NCBI GenBank assembly: GCA_008000375.1
Contig: SMOI01000014.1
Span: 167,994-192,783, forward strand
Reading direction: 5' to 3'
Source of the DNA: Poteriospumella lacustris
Lineage: Eukaryota; Sar; Chrysophyceae; Chromulinales; Dinobryaceae
DNA: 24,790 bases
Under the pieces are notes generated by a model, which saw only the letters and a list, made by a program, of their open reading frames with translations, did not search any database and was not told where the DNA came from. How positions within the stretch are numbered: the stretch's first letter is position 1; each line of letters starts with the position of its first letter. A program made the translations under genes and the position numbers. This document shows, piece by piece, positions 1-9,024 of the stretch.

Positions 1-523
1 GCTCAGCAGTATGCTCCATCGAAGGAACAGCCGTTACAGCCGCCGTTGGCTCCACAGTAGGCATCGCACTGTCAGAAGCAGCTGTTGGCGCAAGCGTTGG
101 TTCCCTAGTCGGCTCAGCAGTGGTTTCACTTGGAGAAGCAGTGGGGACACTTGAGTGAACCAAAGTCGGCTCCAAAGTTGGCTTCGTCGAAGGCTCTACG
201 GTTGGTTGCAACGTCGGAATACTGGTCTCTTGCGAAACAGAGGGGGCGAATGTTGGAGCATGGGAAGGTCTTTCCGTCAGAGTTGGTGAGGCAGTTGGAA
301 TGATCGATGGGACAGAAGACAACTCTTGAGTTGGTTGCTGTGTCGGAACTATCGTTGGCTGATTACTATCAAGCTCCAACAGATTGTGGAAGCTCTCAGG
401 CTTAACATCGTGATAAATCAGCTGGATGTCCTCCAACACAAACGACTGACTTCCCGAAGCAGAAGCCCTCACAGAAGTGACCAGTCCCACAAAGACGCAA
501 AGAACAAGTCTCACAAATGACAT
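1..523 (-). CDS. Secreted PT-repeat protein, N-terminal part (cut by window edge)
   Basis: An open minus-strand frame starts at the ATG at 523-521 and runs off the left edge, giving about 174 residues without a stop. The N-terminus (MSFVRLVLCVFVGLV...) has one Arg then a hydrophobic stretch and small residues (TSVRASASG), a good signal peptide with likely cleavage near residue 20-23. Residues about 25-55 look globular (LEDIQLIYHDV). From about residue 58 the chain is rich in Pro, Thr, Ser and Glu, with spaced P-T-x-x-P-T units (PTQQPT, PTLEPT, PTREPTLAPT). Such stalks are typical of extracellular or cell-wall proteins and are common in stramenopiles; that is family knowledge, not proof of lineage. 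O-glycosylation is an inference. The C-terminal domain that would show the function lies outside the window. It is divergent from the BAR/VASt gene, with 476 bp between start codons. Confidence 0.75.
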   Translation of the reverse strand, partial: MSFVRLVLCVFVGLVTSVRASASGSQSFVLEDIQLIYHDVKPESFHNLLELDSNQPTIVPTQQPTQELSSVPSIIPTASPTLTERPSHAPTFAPSVSQETSIPTLQPTVEPSTKPTLEPTLVHSSVPTASPSETTAEPTREPTLAPTAASDSAMPTVEPTAAVTAVPSMEHTAE

Positions 524-999
524 TTTTGCCGCAGAGGATACATAGACTTTGAGGCTATGTGTGGTTTCGAATCTGAAATGGTCACTTCTCACAGCTAATC
601 TTTTTGACTTGCAGGAGCGGCGAGGAAAAACAACGAAGATGGTCGGGAGGCCGGAGCTGGGAATCCACTCGTGGTGCCTTTGAGGTAGTACTTAGAATAG
701 ACTTTCTATAAATAATATAGAAGAGCATTCTTTGTAAATTTGTACTCGTATATCTGGGTATTCTTTTGGGGACAGATGGGTATTTTGTGTGCATTGGGTC
801 ACGATGATGATGATTGCGATGATGACAACGACAAAAATCTTTGTCGCAGGACTATTGAAGGTGCTCGGCTGTTCCGCTGTTCCTGTGCCTCAGCTTGTGG
901 ACTCAGAAACGATTGAAGAACCAGTTAGTAATTTATTGTCCCTGGAAGTGTACTTTTCTTCTTCGACTGAAGGGATCCCCTTGAAAGAACGAGGAAGTC
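524..999. promoter_or_regulatory. Divergent intergenic region between the PT-repeat and BAR/VASt genes
   Basis: No convincing gene lies here. The stretch must hold the 5' flanks of both divergent genes. A TATA-like AT-rich element (TATAAATAATATA) lies at 707-719, about 280 bp before the ATG at 1000; whether it works is unknown. An upstream reading frame begins at 804 (separate entry). Confidence 0.4.
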
Positions 1000-1016
1000 A
1001 TGACAGAGGACCTTGA
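804..1016 (+). promoter_or_regulatory. Overlapping upstream ORF before the BAR/VASt start
   Basis: Five in-frame ATGs (804, 807, 810, 819, 822) open a 70-codon frame that ends with TGA at 1014-1016. It therefore overlaps the main start codon at 1000 in another frame. If the mRNA starts upstream of 804, ribosomes using these ATGs would bypass the main start, which would repress translation. An unseen intron or a transcription start downstream of about 822 would remove it. The encoded peptide matches nothing I recognise. Confidence 0.3.
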
Positions 1017-4000
1017 AGTGCAGAAGGATGCCGTTGAAACTCCTACCCGACCAACATCTTCTTCAGATCCTGTACCAATTACACAATCCCCTCACGTTTC
1101 TCTGATTAAGTCTATTTGTGATCAAGAAACAGAGAGGTTGAGATTTATTTCGTGTCTGGGAACATTTTTGGAAGATTTCACTGATGTTGAGAACTCGACC
1201 GCGAAATCATTCGGAAGAACGATCTCGAGTTTTTCTTTGGGAAAGACCGACAGTCTTGCGTCGTTCGGAGCTATTTTGGAAGAGTTGGGCAGATTCGCGT
1301 CACAGGGAAGCGGCAAGAACCACGCCACCATTGCCTCCAACATTTCGTCGCACGTTTGCAAGACATTTCCTGAATACTCCAAAATCAATAGGAAGAAAGT
1401 TCAGGCCGTGTTTCAGCGCATCGCCGCTATTCAGGATGATCTTAAGAAGGCCAAGGTGGTTCAAATGAAAAATGAGGAGAATTACGTCAAGCTTGTGAAG
1501 GAAGCAGAGACCTTCGTGCGCTTTCGTGACCATCCCGAATCATATGAGAAGTACTTGGAGTCCGATCGCGAGTCAATCGATGAAAAGGATAAATTCAAGA
1601 GTATGACCTTCTCGAAGATGATCAGTAAAATGACGACAAATGACAAAAGGGCTCCTGCTGAGCGAGTGGCAGAAATTGTGCGTGAGATTGATCTCGAAGA
1701 GCGCCAATTGGAAGCCAACAGCAAACGTTTAACATTTTGTCGTGCCAATTTATTGGTGGAAGCGGAACGAGCGGTAGCAGATGTAGTATCGGTGGAGAAA
1801 TCTCGTGTGCATTCGCTCATCGATGGATTCATGAAAGTTTTCGCGATCATTGACCAATACAACCACAAGGTTGGGGAGGCCTCGAAGAGTCTGGAATCTC
1901 AACTCAACTCCTTACAGTTTGATCCATGTTTACACATTCCCGGTGATTTACCTGTCAGTGAATCACAAGGCTTGGCCTTTATTCCCCAAGAGGAATGGAA
2001 AGACAGTTTAGAGGTCATTCACAGTGGTATTCCGCAAGTGGCTGTTCGTGTCGAGCGATTTCTCGATATTCTGGACAATGCCATTCAATACATGCAACGC
2101 ATTCATCAATTGTTTGATGAAATCACGGATGTGGAACGATCACGGAATCGCTCGTTCAAGAAGTTGCTGGAGAAGTATGATACACCCACCACCGCCGATT
2201 TGTTGGCCCCCTCCGCCACCGCGGAGATGTTGACCAAATTGAACAAATTCTTCATCAGTGAATTGTCTGAATTGTTCCCTGTGCGTCAATTAACCGCCAG
2301 TATTGTCTTGTTGGTACGTATCATGGCCGATATCAGTGCCAAGTCCGGGGACTTGTCCATGGAAGAAATCTGCAAGGAAGTCGGTGCGGCACAGAAACGA
2401 CTCACCAATTTGCGGAAAGACCTGAAGGATGGCTATGCCACGTTTTTGAAGAATCTTGAAGCGTCGTTCACGCAGTTCACCAAGTTGCGTGCCAAGCTGC
2501 AGAAGACACAAGCGTTTTTAAAGGAACGCAACTCGACCGTGAAACAAGCCAAGCTCAATGCGGGTATGGAAGGAGCGGCCGGGGATGGGGCCGCAACCGC
2601 CGCAGGGGCAGTGACTGCAGATGGGGAGCTCATGCGTGCTGCGTCACCAACAGCGGAACGACCCTCCCTGGCGAACGTAGTGAATGCCGCCGTGGCGAAC
2701 ACTGCTGCGACGACGGCGGCAGCAGCAGCGGCGTCAGCTTCTTCCACTGCCGCGACGACGAATGCCTCGACATCAACAATTATGCCAGAAGTAGGAATGC
2801 CTGTCTCGTCATCATCCAATGCAGAAAGCAGTTCCTTGTACCGCATGGCGTCGATGAAAAACAAATTGGAAAACTTTGGCTCCAGTTTACGTTCGGCGAC
2901 GAAATTGAAACAAGTCGTCGGCCTCGAAACACCGTCCGATCGCATCACCCGTATCGAGCATCAAATTGTCGGATTGGAAAAAGAAGAACGAGACGTGCAA
3001 GCGCAAATGAAGAAAGCGCATGAAGATTTGTCGACGTTGATGAGTCAGGGTAGCATGGATCTCGTGAATCGGTTGATGTCGTCGAAGTCCGATTTGTTGG
3101 GCGACTTGGATGTCGTCAAGAGTTCTCTGTTGTTGTATGTGGAATGGGGCAAGGAGCGAGAACAACTGTTGGGTGTGGGATTGGCGGATTTGAAAGTGCG
3201 GTTGGATGCCTGTGAGAAGATTGCGGAACAAGCGCTGTTTGCGACGAATGTAGAAGCGGCCGTGACGAAGTTTGACATTCCCGACATCGACCCGTTCGTC
3301 GCCGTGCGCAGCGAGATCATTGAGGAAGAAAGGAAGACGTTGAAGGCTGGTGGTGGTGCTGCTGGTGCTGGTGGACCTGGTGGAGTGGACAATATGGCCT
3401 CTCCGCGTCCATCGGTGGTATTGTCGCCTGAGGCGTTGGCAGCGTCGTTGGAAGCTGCAGGTGTCGTTACCGCTTCTGCGGGACCTGCTACAGTCCCAGC
3501 GCTTCCCTCGGGAACAGGCAAGGCGGAGGAGGCGGACAGCGATGACGAGGAGTTGCCGCGAGACAGCGACGTGTCTCCACCGGCGAATGCGGCCACGACC
3601 ACGACCACGTCCACGTCCACGTCCACGGCGACAACCACGTCCACGGCCACCACATCGACGACTACGGTGACTGCCTCGGCCACGACCACTGCACCAACCG
3701 CTACCACTGTCTCATCGACTTCGACCTCTACCAGTGCGACGGTGACCCCCACCGTAGCGCCCGCCGCTCCCGCCCCTGCGGTGGCCAACACCGCCGCAGA
3801 GGCACCAGCACCACCACAGCAACAACAACCATCGTTGCCATTGCGCAAGTTCAGTGATGCCGATTCGATACCTTCGCCACCACCGGCGTCGCCTCTGGTG
3901 GCGTTCCCGGCGTCCCCGCCTCAGACGAAGAAAGTACCGGGCACCACTGCGTCATCGTCTGAGACCTCCACCGCCACTGTCGCTGCTGCACCGTCGATTG

Positions 4001-6261
4001 CATCGGTCAGCAATACCACCGCGTCAACGGCTGGTACTCAGGCCCCGGCCACTCCAGGCTCCTCCTCGTCCTCCTCCACGTCCACCAATGCTGCTTCAGC
4101 CGCCGCCGCTGCTGCCGCTTCCGCAGCCGCCGCCGCATCCTCCAACGTCACACCGGACCATGAACTGCGCAAATTTGGCTTGGACATGACCGATCGGGTG
4201 CTGGAATCGTTCTCGTGCGCCTTGTATCCCAAACGGGGCATCTTGACCCACGGCCGTTTGTTCATCACCCAACATTACCTCGCTTTCTCCGGCTGGCCCG
4301 ACACTCGTGTCCTGTTGTCCCTCGCCAGTGTCCAGAAAGTGGAAAAGACCAACACGTTGATGTACATTCCCAATGCGATTTCGATCACGTGTCTCATTGA
4401 CAACACCGCTTGGGCGGCGGCGACGGGTGAAAACGCGGCAGAACCGGCGGAGGAAGAGTTTTTCTTGGGGTCGTTCATTGAACGTGAATTGTGTTTCAAT
4501 TTGATTCGCAATTTGTCGGAAATTGAAAAACGGATCGCCGAGATTGCAGCGTCAACCGAAACGGAGAAAGAAACCTTTGGCATGGGCCCTGGCAAACCCA
4601 CGTTGGAATTTGGGTACCAGACACATGCGACGATGTTCAATTGGCGTGGAAATGACAACAACCCCAACAACAATGCGAACACCAGTGGCAGTGGCAATGG
4701 CGTTGCGGCGGATGAGTCGTCTTCGTCGTCGTCAGCGTCGTCGTCGAGTGGTCGCTTGTACAGCGCCGTGATGGGATCGTCCACCAAGGAGCGAGCGACG
4801 ACACCCTCGCGCGCCACAAACCGTGGCAGTGACACGGCGGTGATGTCACCTGGCCGCACTGACGCCGCCGCTGCGGCGCGACGCGAGGACACTGCCACCA
4901 CAGTGTCCTCACCGGGCACCAACACCGCAGCAGCACCCAACAAGGCTCAAGGCTCTGCCCCGTCCACGTCAACCAAACCAACCGCAGATGCCACCGTATC
5001 TTCCACTACCACAGCTGCGGCTGCCCCCGTGGCTGCGAAGAAGAAAGTAATCAAGAAACCTGCCCCACCACCGACCGTCCCACCCACGGCCACCATCGAC
5101 CATACCCAACTGAAGAAACTAGAGAATCTCATCGCCGATCATCAGTTGATCGTCTTGGCCAAGAAAACCATCCCCTTCGCCTGCCATCATTTCTTTCGCG
5201 CCAATTTCCGTCACGGGACCGCGTATACGAAGTACCTAGAAACCCAGAACGACTTTGACATCACCAACACGGAATGGGAACCGTCGACGGGGTTGGTGGC
5301 CGAAGATGTGGCGAAGATTGCCTTTGGATGGAAACGTCGATTCAACAACATGCATCCACGTACGACGATGTTGATGTTTGGTCCCAAGAATTGTTCGGTG
5401 AAACAAGATCAGTATTTGTCGCTGTTGTTGCCCGTCGCCGACAAGACCGCCACCACCACCGCTACCACCGCTACCGGTGCGCCCTCGTTGTTGGATCAAG
5501 TGCGTATCTATGGTGGTGTCTTGTTGACCATCTATGAGTTTGATGGCATTCCCATGGGCGATGTCTTCAAGGTCTTGCAGTACTATGTCTTCACCCCCGC
5601 GAGTGTCCAACAACGCGATGTCGGTGCGAATACGGCGGTGGTGAGTAGTGTGGGACGTGAGAATGGGACCAATGTGGTGGTGGGGTTGACGATTCATTTC
5701 CGCAAGAGTAGTATGTTCAAGTCGCAGATTATCTCTGGCTCGTCGGAGGAGTCGGGTATGCAGGCGAGGAATTGGTTGGAAGGAGCGGAGAAGAAAGTGG
5801 CGGCGGAGGTCGGCAGCTATCTGAAAGAGGAAGAAGGAAGTGGAGGAGGTGGTGGAGATGGTGTGGAAGACGACTCCGATGGAGAAGATGGACTGTTGTT
5901 GTCAGGAGAGGTCGGTGGTGCTGGTGCTGCTGGTGTTGATCTACCCGGGGAAGGTGGAGCGAGCAGTGGTCACGTGTTGCAACGCCGACGTAGCTCTGGT
6001 CGTTTCTCGTCGGTTTCGGGGTTGTCGAGTGATGAACAACGTGTGGTATTGGCCAATGCCACGACGCCCGTTGTGGAGAAAGCCATGGCGACGATTCGAC
6101 AAGAATACGATTGGCAGTTGCTGGTTCGTGACCGAGTGATTCAAGGATTGCTCGGCGGTGTCGTGCTGTTGTTGCTCTTCGTTGTGTATTTGTTCTACAA
6201 CACCAGTGCCAAGGTCGCAGCGTTGGAGAAGTTGCTTCAACGGTCTCTACCTCCGAAATAA
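1000..6261 (+). CDS. Tandem BAR-GRAM-VASt protein with C-terminal membrane anchor
   Basis: An uninterrupted 1753-aa frame. Residues about 30-300 are helical and F-BAR/BAR-like. A second BAR-like helical block starts near 334, is interrupted by an Ala/Thr/Ser-rich insert at about 525-620, and resumes to about 780. The two blocks share a signature (FTDVENSTAKSF versus ITDVERSRNRSF), suggesting internal duplication. A Thr/Ser/Ala/Pro-rich linker (780-1050) leads to a GRAM domain at about 1053-1175 (RGILTHGRLFITQHYLAFSG). A second linker leads to a VASt/StART-like domain at about 1370-1607. A single hydrophobic segment at about 1712-1733 (GLLGGVVLLLLFVVYLFY) is followed by a short tail. The order BAR, GRAM/PH, VASt, TM matches yeast Lam1/Ysp1 and Lam3/Sip3, retrograde sterol-transfer proteins at ER-plasma membrane contacts. 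The domain calls are strong; sterol as cargo is inferred. The ATG at 1000 is the first in this frame and leads directly into the BAR region. Confidence 0.88.
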   Translation: MTEDLEVQKDAVETPTRPTSSSDPVPITQSPHVSLIKSICDQETERLRFISCLGTFLEDFTDVENSTAKSFGRTISSFSLGKTDSLASFGAILEELGRFASQGSGKNHATIASNISSHVCKTFPEYSKINRKKVQAVFQRIAAIQDDLKKAKVVQMKNEENYVKLVKEAETFVRFRDHPESYEKYLESDRESIDEKDKFKSMTFSKMISKMTTNDKRAPAERVAEIVREIDLEERQLEANSKRLTFCRANLLVEAERAVADVVSVEKSRVHSLIDGFMKVFAIIDQYNHKVGEASKSLESQLNSLQFDPCLHIPGDLPVSESQGLAFIPQEEWKDSLEVIHSGIPQVAVRVERFLDILDNAIQYMQRIHQLFDEITDVERSRNRSFKKLLEKYDTPTTADLLAPSATAEMLTKLNKFFISELSELFPVRQLTASIVLLVRIMADISAKSGDLSMEEICKEVGAAQKRLTNLRKDLKDGYATFLKNLEASFTQFTKLRAKLQKTQAFLKERNSTVKQAKLNAGMEGAAGDGAATAAGAVTADGELMRAASPTAERPSLANVVNAAVANTAATTAAAAAASASSTAATTNASTSTIMPEVGMPVSSSSNAESSSLYRMASMKNKLENFGSSLRSATKLKQVVGLETPSDRITRIEHQIVGLEKEERDVQAQMKKAHEDLSTLMSQGSMDLVNRLMSSKSDLLGDLDVVKSSLLLYVEWGKEREQLLGVGLADLKVRLDACEKIAEQALFATNVEAAVTKFDIPDIDPFVAVRSEIIEEERKTLKAGGGAAGAGGPGGVDNMASPRPSVVLSPEALAASLEAAGVVTASAGPATVPALPSGTGKAEEADSDDEELPRDSDVSPPANAATTTTTSTSTSTATTTSTATTSTTTVTASATTTAPTATTVSSTSTSTSATVTPTVAPAAPAPAVANTAAEAPAPPQQQQPSLPLRKFSDADSIPSPPPASPLVAFPASPPQTKKVPGTTASSSETSTATVAAAPSIASVSNTTASTAGTQAPATPGSSSSSSTSTNAASAAAAAAASAAAAASSNVTPDHELRKFGLDMTDRVLESFSCALYPKRGILTHGRLFITQHYLAFSGWPDTRVLLSLASVQKVEKTNTLMYIPNAISITCLIDNTAWAAATGENAAEPAEEEFFLGSFIERELCFNLIRNLSEIEKRIAEIAASTETEKETFGMGPGKPTLEFGYQTHATMFNWRGNDNNPNNNANTSGSGNGVAADESSSSSSASSSSGRLYSAVMGSSTKERATTPSRATNRGSDTAVMSPGRTDAAAAARREDTATTVSSPGTNTAAAPNKAQGSAPSTSTKPTADATVSSTTTAAAAPVAAKKKVIKKPAPPPTVPPTATIDHTQLKKLENLIADHQLIVLAKKTIPFACHHFFRANFRHGTAYTKYLETQNDFDITNTEWEPSTGLVAEDVAKIAFGWKRRFNNMHPRTTMLMFGPKNCSVKQDQYLSLLLPVADKTATTTATTATGAPSLLDQVRIYGGVLLTIYEFDGIPMGDVFKVLQYYVFTPASVQQRDVGANTAVVSSVGRENGTNVVVGLTIHFRKSSMFKSQIISGSSEESGMQARNWLEGAEKKVAAEVGSYLKEEEGSGGGGGDGVEDDSDGEDGLLLSGEVGGAGAAGVDLPGEGGASSGHVLQRRRSSGRFSSVSGLSSDEQRVVLANATTPVVEKAMATIRQEYDWQLLVRDRVIQGLLGGVVLLLLFVVYLFYNTSAKVAALEKLLQRSLPPK
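3592..3670 (+). repeat. Short-unit coding repeat in the Thr/Ser linker
   Basis: Imperfect repeats of ACC/ACG/TCC triplets, including several CCACGT hexamers, encode alternating Thr and Ser in the linker before the GRAM domain. Such tracts often vary in length between strains; here the reading frame is kept. Confidence 0.6.
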
Positions 6262-6775
6262 AGAAACGTTCTGTACGGCACCGTCCGTCTACCTGCTGTG
6301 CGTTCGACTTGAACCGTAGACACAACATGGTCTTTGCTTTTGCTACTGGTTGGTTCTCTTTGTTCAGTTTTCTTTCTTTTTCTTTCTTTTTTTCTTTTCG
6401 TGTTGTGTGTGGTCGGCGTCGTCAGCGGGCGGGCCAGTGCGGTCTGGTGAGTTTACGACGAAGGCGACCACAGCGTCGTCTTTCAGCTTTCAACAAATGC
6501 ATCTCCTTCATTCGCACCTGTACTTCACGCCGTACATTCCTGGTCTCCTGGTTGTCAAATAACTATATCTTCTGTTTAAACCCGAACCACGAAGTCCTGC
6601 GGGTCAACGACATGTGTTTGTTAGGTCACTCTGCACATCGCAATTCAATCCATCGGCGGTAAACGCGAAAAATGAGACCAGGGGATGACTTTCTTCGGTG
6701 AAAATAAATATTGATTTACAAATACAAACAAGACGTTGGTTCGGAGAATCTGAAGGTTCGGAGAAACCCCGCTGA
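6262..6775. other. Convergent 3' region between the BAR/VASt gene and SmG
   Basis: Both neighbouring genes end here. On the + strand it opens pyrimidine-rich, with a long T/C tract at about 6368-6399, and holds an AATAAA at 6703-6708 that could be the poly(A) signal of the upstream gene. The short + frames here are low-complexity translations of the T/C tract and I do not call them genes. Confidence 0.5.
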
Positions 6776-7141
6776 CTAACCAACAAGTTCCAGCTGCAGG
6801 ATACTATTTCCACGAATCGTCTGTGAGAAGAGAACAAAAGCGATCAGAATTCCGGTATAACAAACGCAAACAAAAAGACAAACGATGATACTTACCACCA
6901 TGCCGATGGGATTCGCCCGACCGGTAGCCTTTTCTTCCTCCACGGCATTACTAAGCACAACGTTCATGAATTGATCGTAGCCAAGCAGGGTCCCTTGAAC
7001 CTTTCTGCCCTTGTTCAACTGCAATTGAATCGTCTTCTCCAGATAAGACCTGTTTAGCAGAACATCAATGGTGAGCAAAAAGCACAAATCGATCACAGAA
7101 GGTCGCTGGGCTTACTTCAAATTTGGGCCTCTCGATGACAT
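6776..7141 (-). CDS. SNRPG: snRNP Sm protein G
   Basis: Three exons on the minus strand: 7141-7116, 7049-6896 and 6820-6776, giving 74 aa (SmG is usually about 76). Introns are 7115-7050 (66 nt, GTAAGC...ACAG) and 6895-6821 (75 nt, GTAAGT...ACAG). The start MSSRGPNLKSYLEKTIQLQL is typical of SmG. The Sm1 motif has the expected G, D and N (GRKVQGTLLGYDQFMNVVL) and Sm2 reads TIRGNSILQL. SmG is one of seven proteins forming the ring around U1, U2, U4 and U5 snRNAs, so it acts in pre-mRNA splicing. The second intron is a multiple of three and has no in-frame stop, so an unspliced reading frame runs through it. It is divergent from the left eL24 copy. Confidence 0.93.
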
Positions 7142-7649
7142 CGCTGCAAATGTGTAGTGACAAAAAGAGCGAGGGAAAAAATTTCAAAGATAAGACAGAC
7201 GAGGATTCCCAATTGTCTTTGAATGTCGATTTTTTGTGTGCTCGTAGGCTCTGTACTCGGTACTCTTCGAAGATAAGTTCAGAGATCATCGCGTTCGGTT
7301 CCTTTCTTTCCGCCACCGATCATCATCGATCGACTGCAAAAATACATGATGACGATGAGGCCGTATCAACAAAACTGAAACGCCTCTTCCTACATCTCCA
7401 AAGTGCACAGAAGCTAGGTCGACGCGACACGCTTCACCACAGCGCTTCGCAGGCCGGAAGGAAAAAAGCACCAACCACACAAGACGCGAGGTGTGACTGT
7501 CGGACACACCGATGTGCAGCTTTGAACGGAGCCCTCTCGGCGATCGACATCCATCAGCAAGTCGGCCCTAATTTCTTGCTGTCTCCAATAAGACCAGTGC
7601 TTTCGATTTCCCACATAGTAAAAGCTTCAGAGCCAAGTATCCTATCAAA
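7142..7649. promoter_or_regulatory. Shared divergent promoter region, SmG / left eL24
   Basis: This 508-bp gap separates the start codons of SmG (-) and eL24 (+). Its right 280 bp (7370-7649) lie inside the inverted repeat and are duplicated exactly upstream of the other eL24 copy; its left part is unique. No clear TATA box is visible. Both are housekeeping genes. Confidence 0.5.
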
Positions 7650-8480
7650 ATGGTCGTCAAGTAAGTGCAGCTCTTTGTCCTTGCGCTTTCCCCTTTCAAA
7701 GGATCAGCGGCTGAGACGCAACGACGAAAATTACAACGATGAAAGACGAAATGAGTGACGTTCGCACTTCAGGCTATTTGTTTGGAGCCACCTTGCGCGA
7801 ATTTCGTCATCTGTCATCTGTTCATCTCTTTCTCTTCGTTGCTTGGATCTCAATGCGCTGATGATGCGAAAGTTTGGGAAGCGTACTGTTTATGGGACTT
7901 GATCTAACTTTTTTCTTGCTTCATTTGTTTTTCCAAAGAACCGAGCTTTGCGCCTTCAGCGAGTACAGAATCTACCCTGGCCACGGCCAGAGATTCATCA
8001 GAAGAGATGGTCAGGTATGTTTCTTGTCGGGAAATGTTTACTCGCAATCCTTATCTCACTTCGGTCTTGTTGTTTGTTTCTTTCCTTCCGTTTTTTCAGC
8101 CTGTCAATCTGTCCACCTCCAAGTGCAAGGGTCTCCTCAACGACCGCAAGAAGCCTGCTAAGTTGATGTGGACCCAAGCTTGGCGCCGTCTTCACAAGAA
8201 GGGCAAGGATGAGGGTGTCATCCGCAAGAAGGCCAGAAGAATCGTCAAGGTCGCCCGTGCTATCGTCGGTGCTTCCCTCGATGATATCCAGAAGAAGCGC
8301 GCTGCCGCTGCCAAGGCCCAGAAGGTCTCGTCTGCCGAGGCTGCTGCTTTGAAGGAAGTCAAGGACAGACAGAAGACTGCCAAGGCCCCTGTCACCAAGT
8401 CACCTCACGGTCACATGGCCAGCGTCCCCAAGCACCAAAAGTCAGCCACTTTCAACGCTCGTGGCGGCTCCAAGCGCTAA
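7650..8480 (+). CDS. RPL24: Large-subunit ribosomal protein eL24, left copy
   Basis: Three exons: 7650-7660, 7939-8014 and 8100-8480, giving 155 aa, close to the usual 155-160. Exon 1 is only 11 nt (MVV plus two bases of a Lys codon). Introns are 278 nt (GTAAGT...AAAG) and 85 nt (GTATGT...TTTCAG). The eL24 signature is plain: TELCAFSEYRIYPGHGQRFI near the N-terminus, then KLMWTQAWRRLHKKGKDE, the central ARAIVGASLDDIQKKR and a basic tail. The protein sits on the 60S surface. Codons favour C or G in third position (GCC, GTC, AAG) more than neighbouring genes, as expected for high expression. The start is set by conservation and the splice phase. It is identical to the copy at 9027-9857. Confidence 0.95.
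7661..7938 (+). other. Long first intron of eL24 with a potential extended hairpin
   Basis: At 278 nt this intron is three to four times longer than the others in the window. Complementary blocks nest around a loop: 7719-7724 with 7836-7841 (CAACGA/TCGTTG), 7738-7742 with 7814-7818 (GATGA/TCATC) and 7745-7752 with 7801-7808 (GACGAAAT/ATTTCGTC). Small hairpins are possible inside the loop. The same sequence lies in the other copy at 9569-9846. I found no convincing snoRNA boxes. Confidence 0.35.
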
Positions 8481-8482
8481 GT

Positions 8483-9024
8483 GATTGTGAGTAGCTGTAC
8501 AGTTTCTAGTCGTAACATCCTTCTCTGGCTTCTTTGATTCTGATGAGGGATTATTTTGACTCGATTATTTGCACAACCGGAAGTACATAGTGTCAGATAC
8601 TCTAAGCTTTAACTATAAAACCTATACAATTCATCGTCTTTCGTTTGTTCGATTCGTCTAACCTTTCTCCGTCGAACTCGGTGACTCACTCATACATCAC
8701 AAACTTCGTCGTTGCGAAGTTTGGTTAAGCAACGAAGTTGTCGACACCTTCGTCGCCCATGGAGGTTTTCCTTTGCCGACGACACGCCGTTTTCCGCAAA
8801 GGGCTAAGTTCCAGCGAATCACTGCTATCTATTGCCTATTTTTGGAGAAAATTAGAAAGATGAACAAAACGAAGATGTGGATTTGAAAATAGTTAAAGCT
8901 CAGAGTATTGTGACACAATGTGCCCCGTCGATTGAGAAATAACAACCAAACTCAACATCCAATCATCAACAAAAACGATGAAGAATGCTGGGACTACAAA
9001 CTGTACAATGGTAAACCACAATCA
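8483..9024. other. Convergent spacer between the two eL24 genes, with diverged 3' flanks
   Basis: There is no gene. Both eL24 transcripts should end here. Segments next to the two stop codons are still recognisably homologous in inverted orientation: 8496-8511 with 8992-9007 (one mismatch in 16), 8586-8615 with 8891-8920 (about 26 of 30), and a weaker match near 8650-8670 with 8844-8865. The middle, about 8671-8843, shows no such match. Confidence 0.75.
8702..8739. repeat. Hairpin near the centre of the inverted duplication
   Basis: The arms AACTTC(GTC)GTTGC at 8702-8715 and GCAACGAAGTT at 8729-8739 can pair over 11 bp with a 3-nt bulge and a 13-nt loop. It lies close to the symmetry axis (about 8754). 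It could be a mark of the duplication junction or a 3'-end element; no function is shown. Confidence 0.5.

Larger units (their letters stand above)
7370..8482 (+). repeat. Left perfect arm of the eL24 inverted duplication
   Basis: Its reverse complement matches 9025-10137 with no difference that I can find by eye over 1113 nt. The arm holds 280 nt of upstream DNA, all three exons, both introns and two bases after the stop. Paired positions sum to 17507. The outer edge is abrupt: beyond 7370 and 10137 the sequences are unrelated. At the inner edge, similarity falls but does not vanish. Confidence 0.95.

Noticed and set aside
3045-3848. 267-codon minus frame within the BAR/VASt gene
   Set aside because: It is mostly Val/Ala/Asp repeats mirroring the Thr/Ser linker repeats; the sense frame encodes conserved domains on both sides.
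5729-6328. 199-codon minus frame at the end of the BAR/VASt gene
   Set aside because: His/Pro/Thr-rich shadow of the VASt and transmembrane region.
6309-6662. 117-codon + frame after the BAR/VASt stop
   Set aside because: It is driven by a T/C tract (FSFLSFSFFFSF) in the 3' flank and lacks any recognisable domain.
7711-7870. Box C/D snoRNA inside eL24 intron 1
   Set aside because: CTGA and GATGA-like strings are present but in poor order, without a good C box and without a closing terminal stem.
8647-8655. GTTCGATTC, a tRNA B-box-like string
   Set aside because: No matching A box, anticodon arm or acceptor stem surrounds it.
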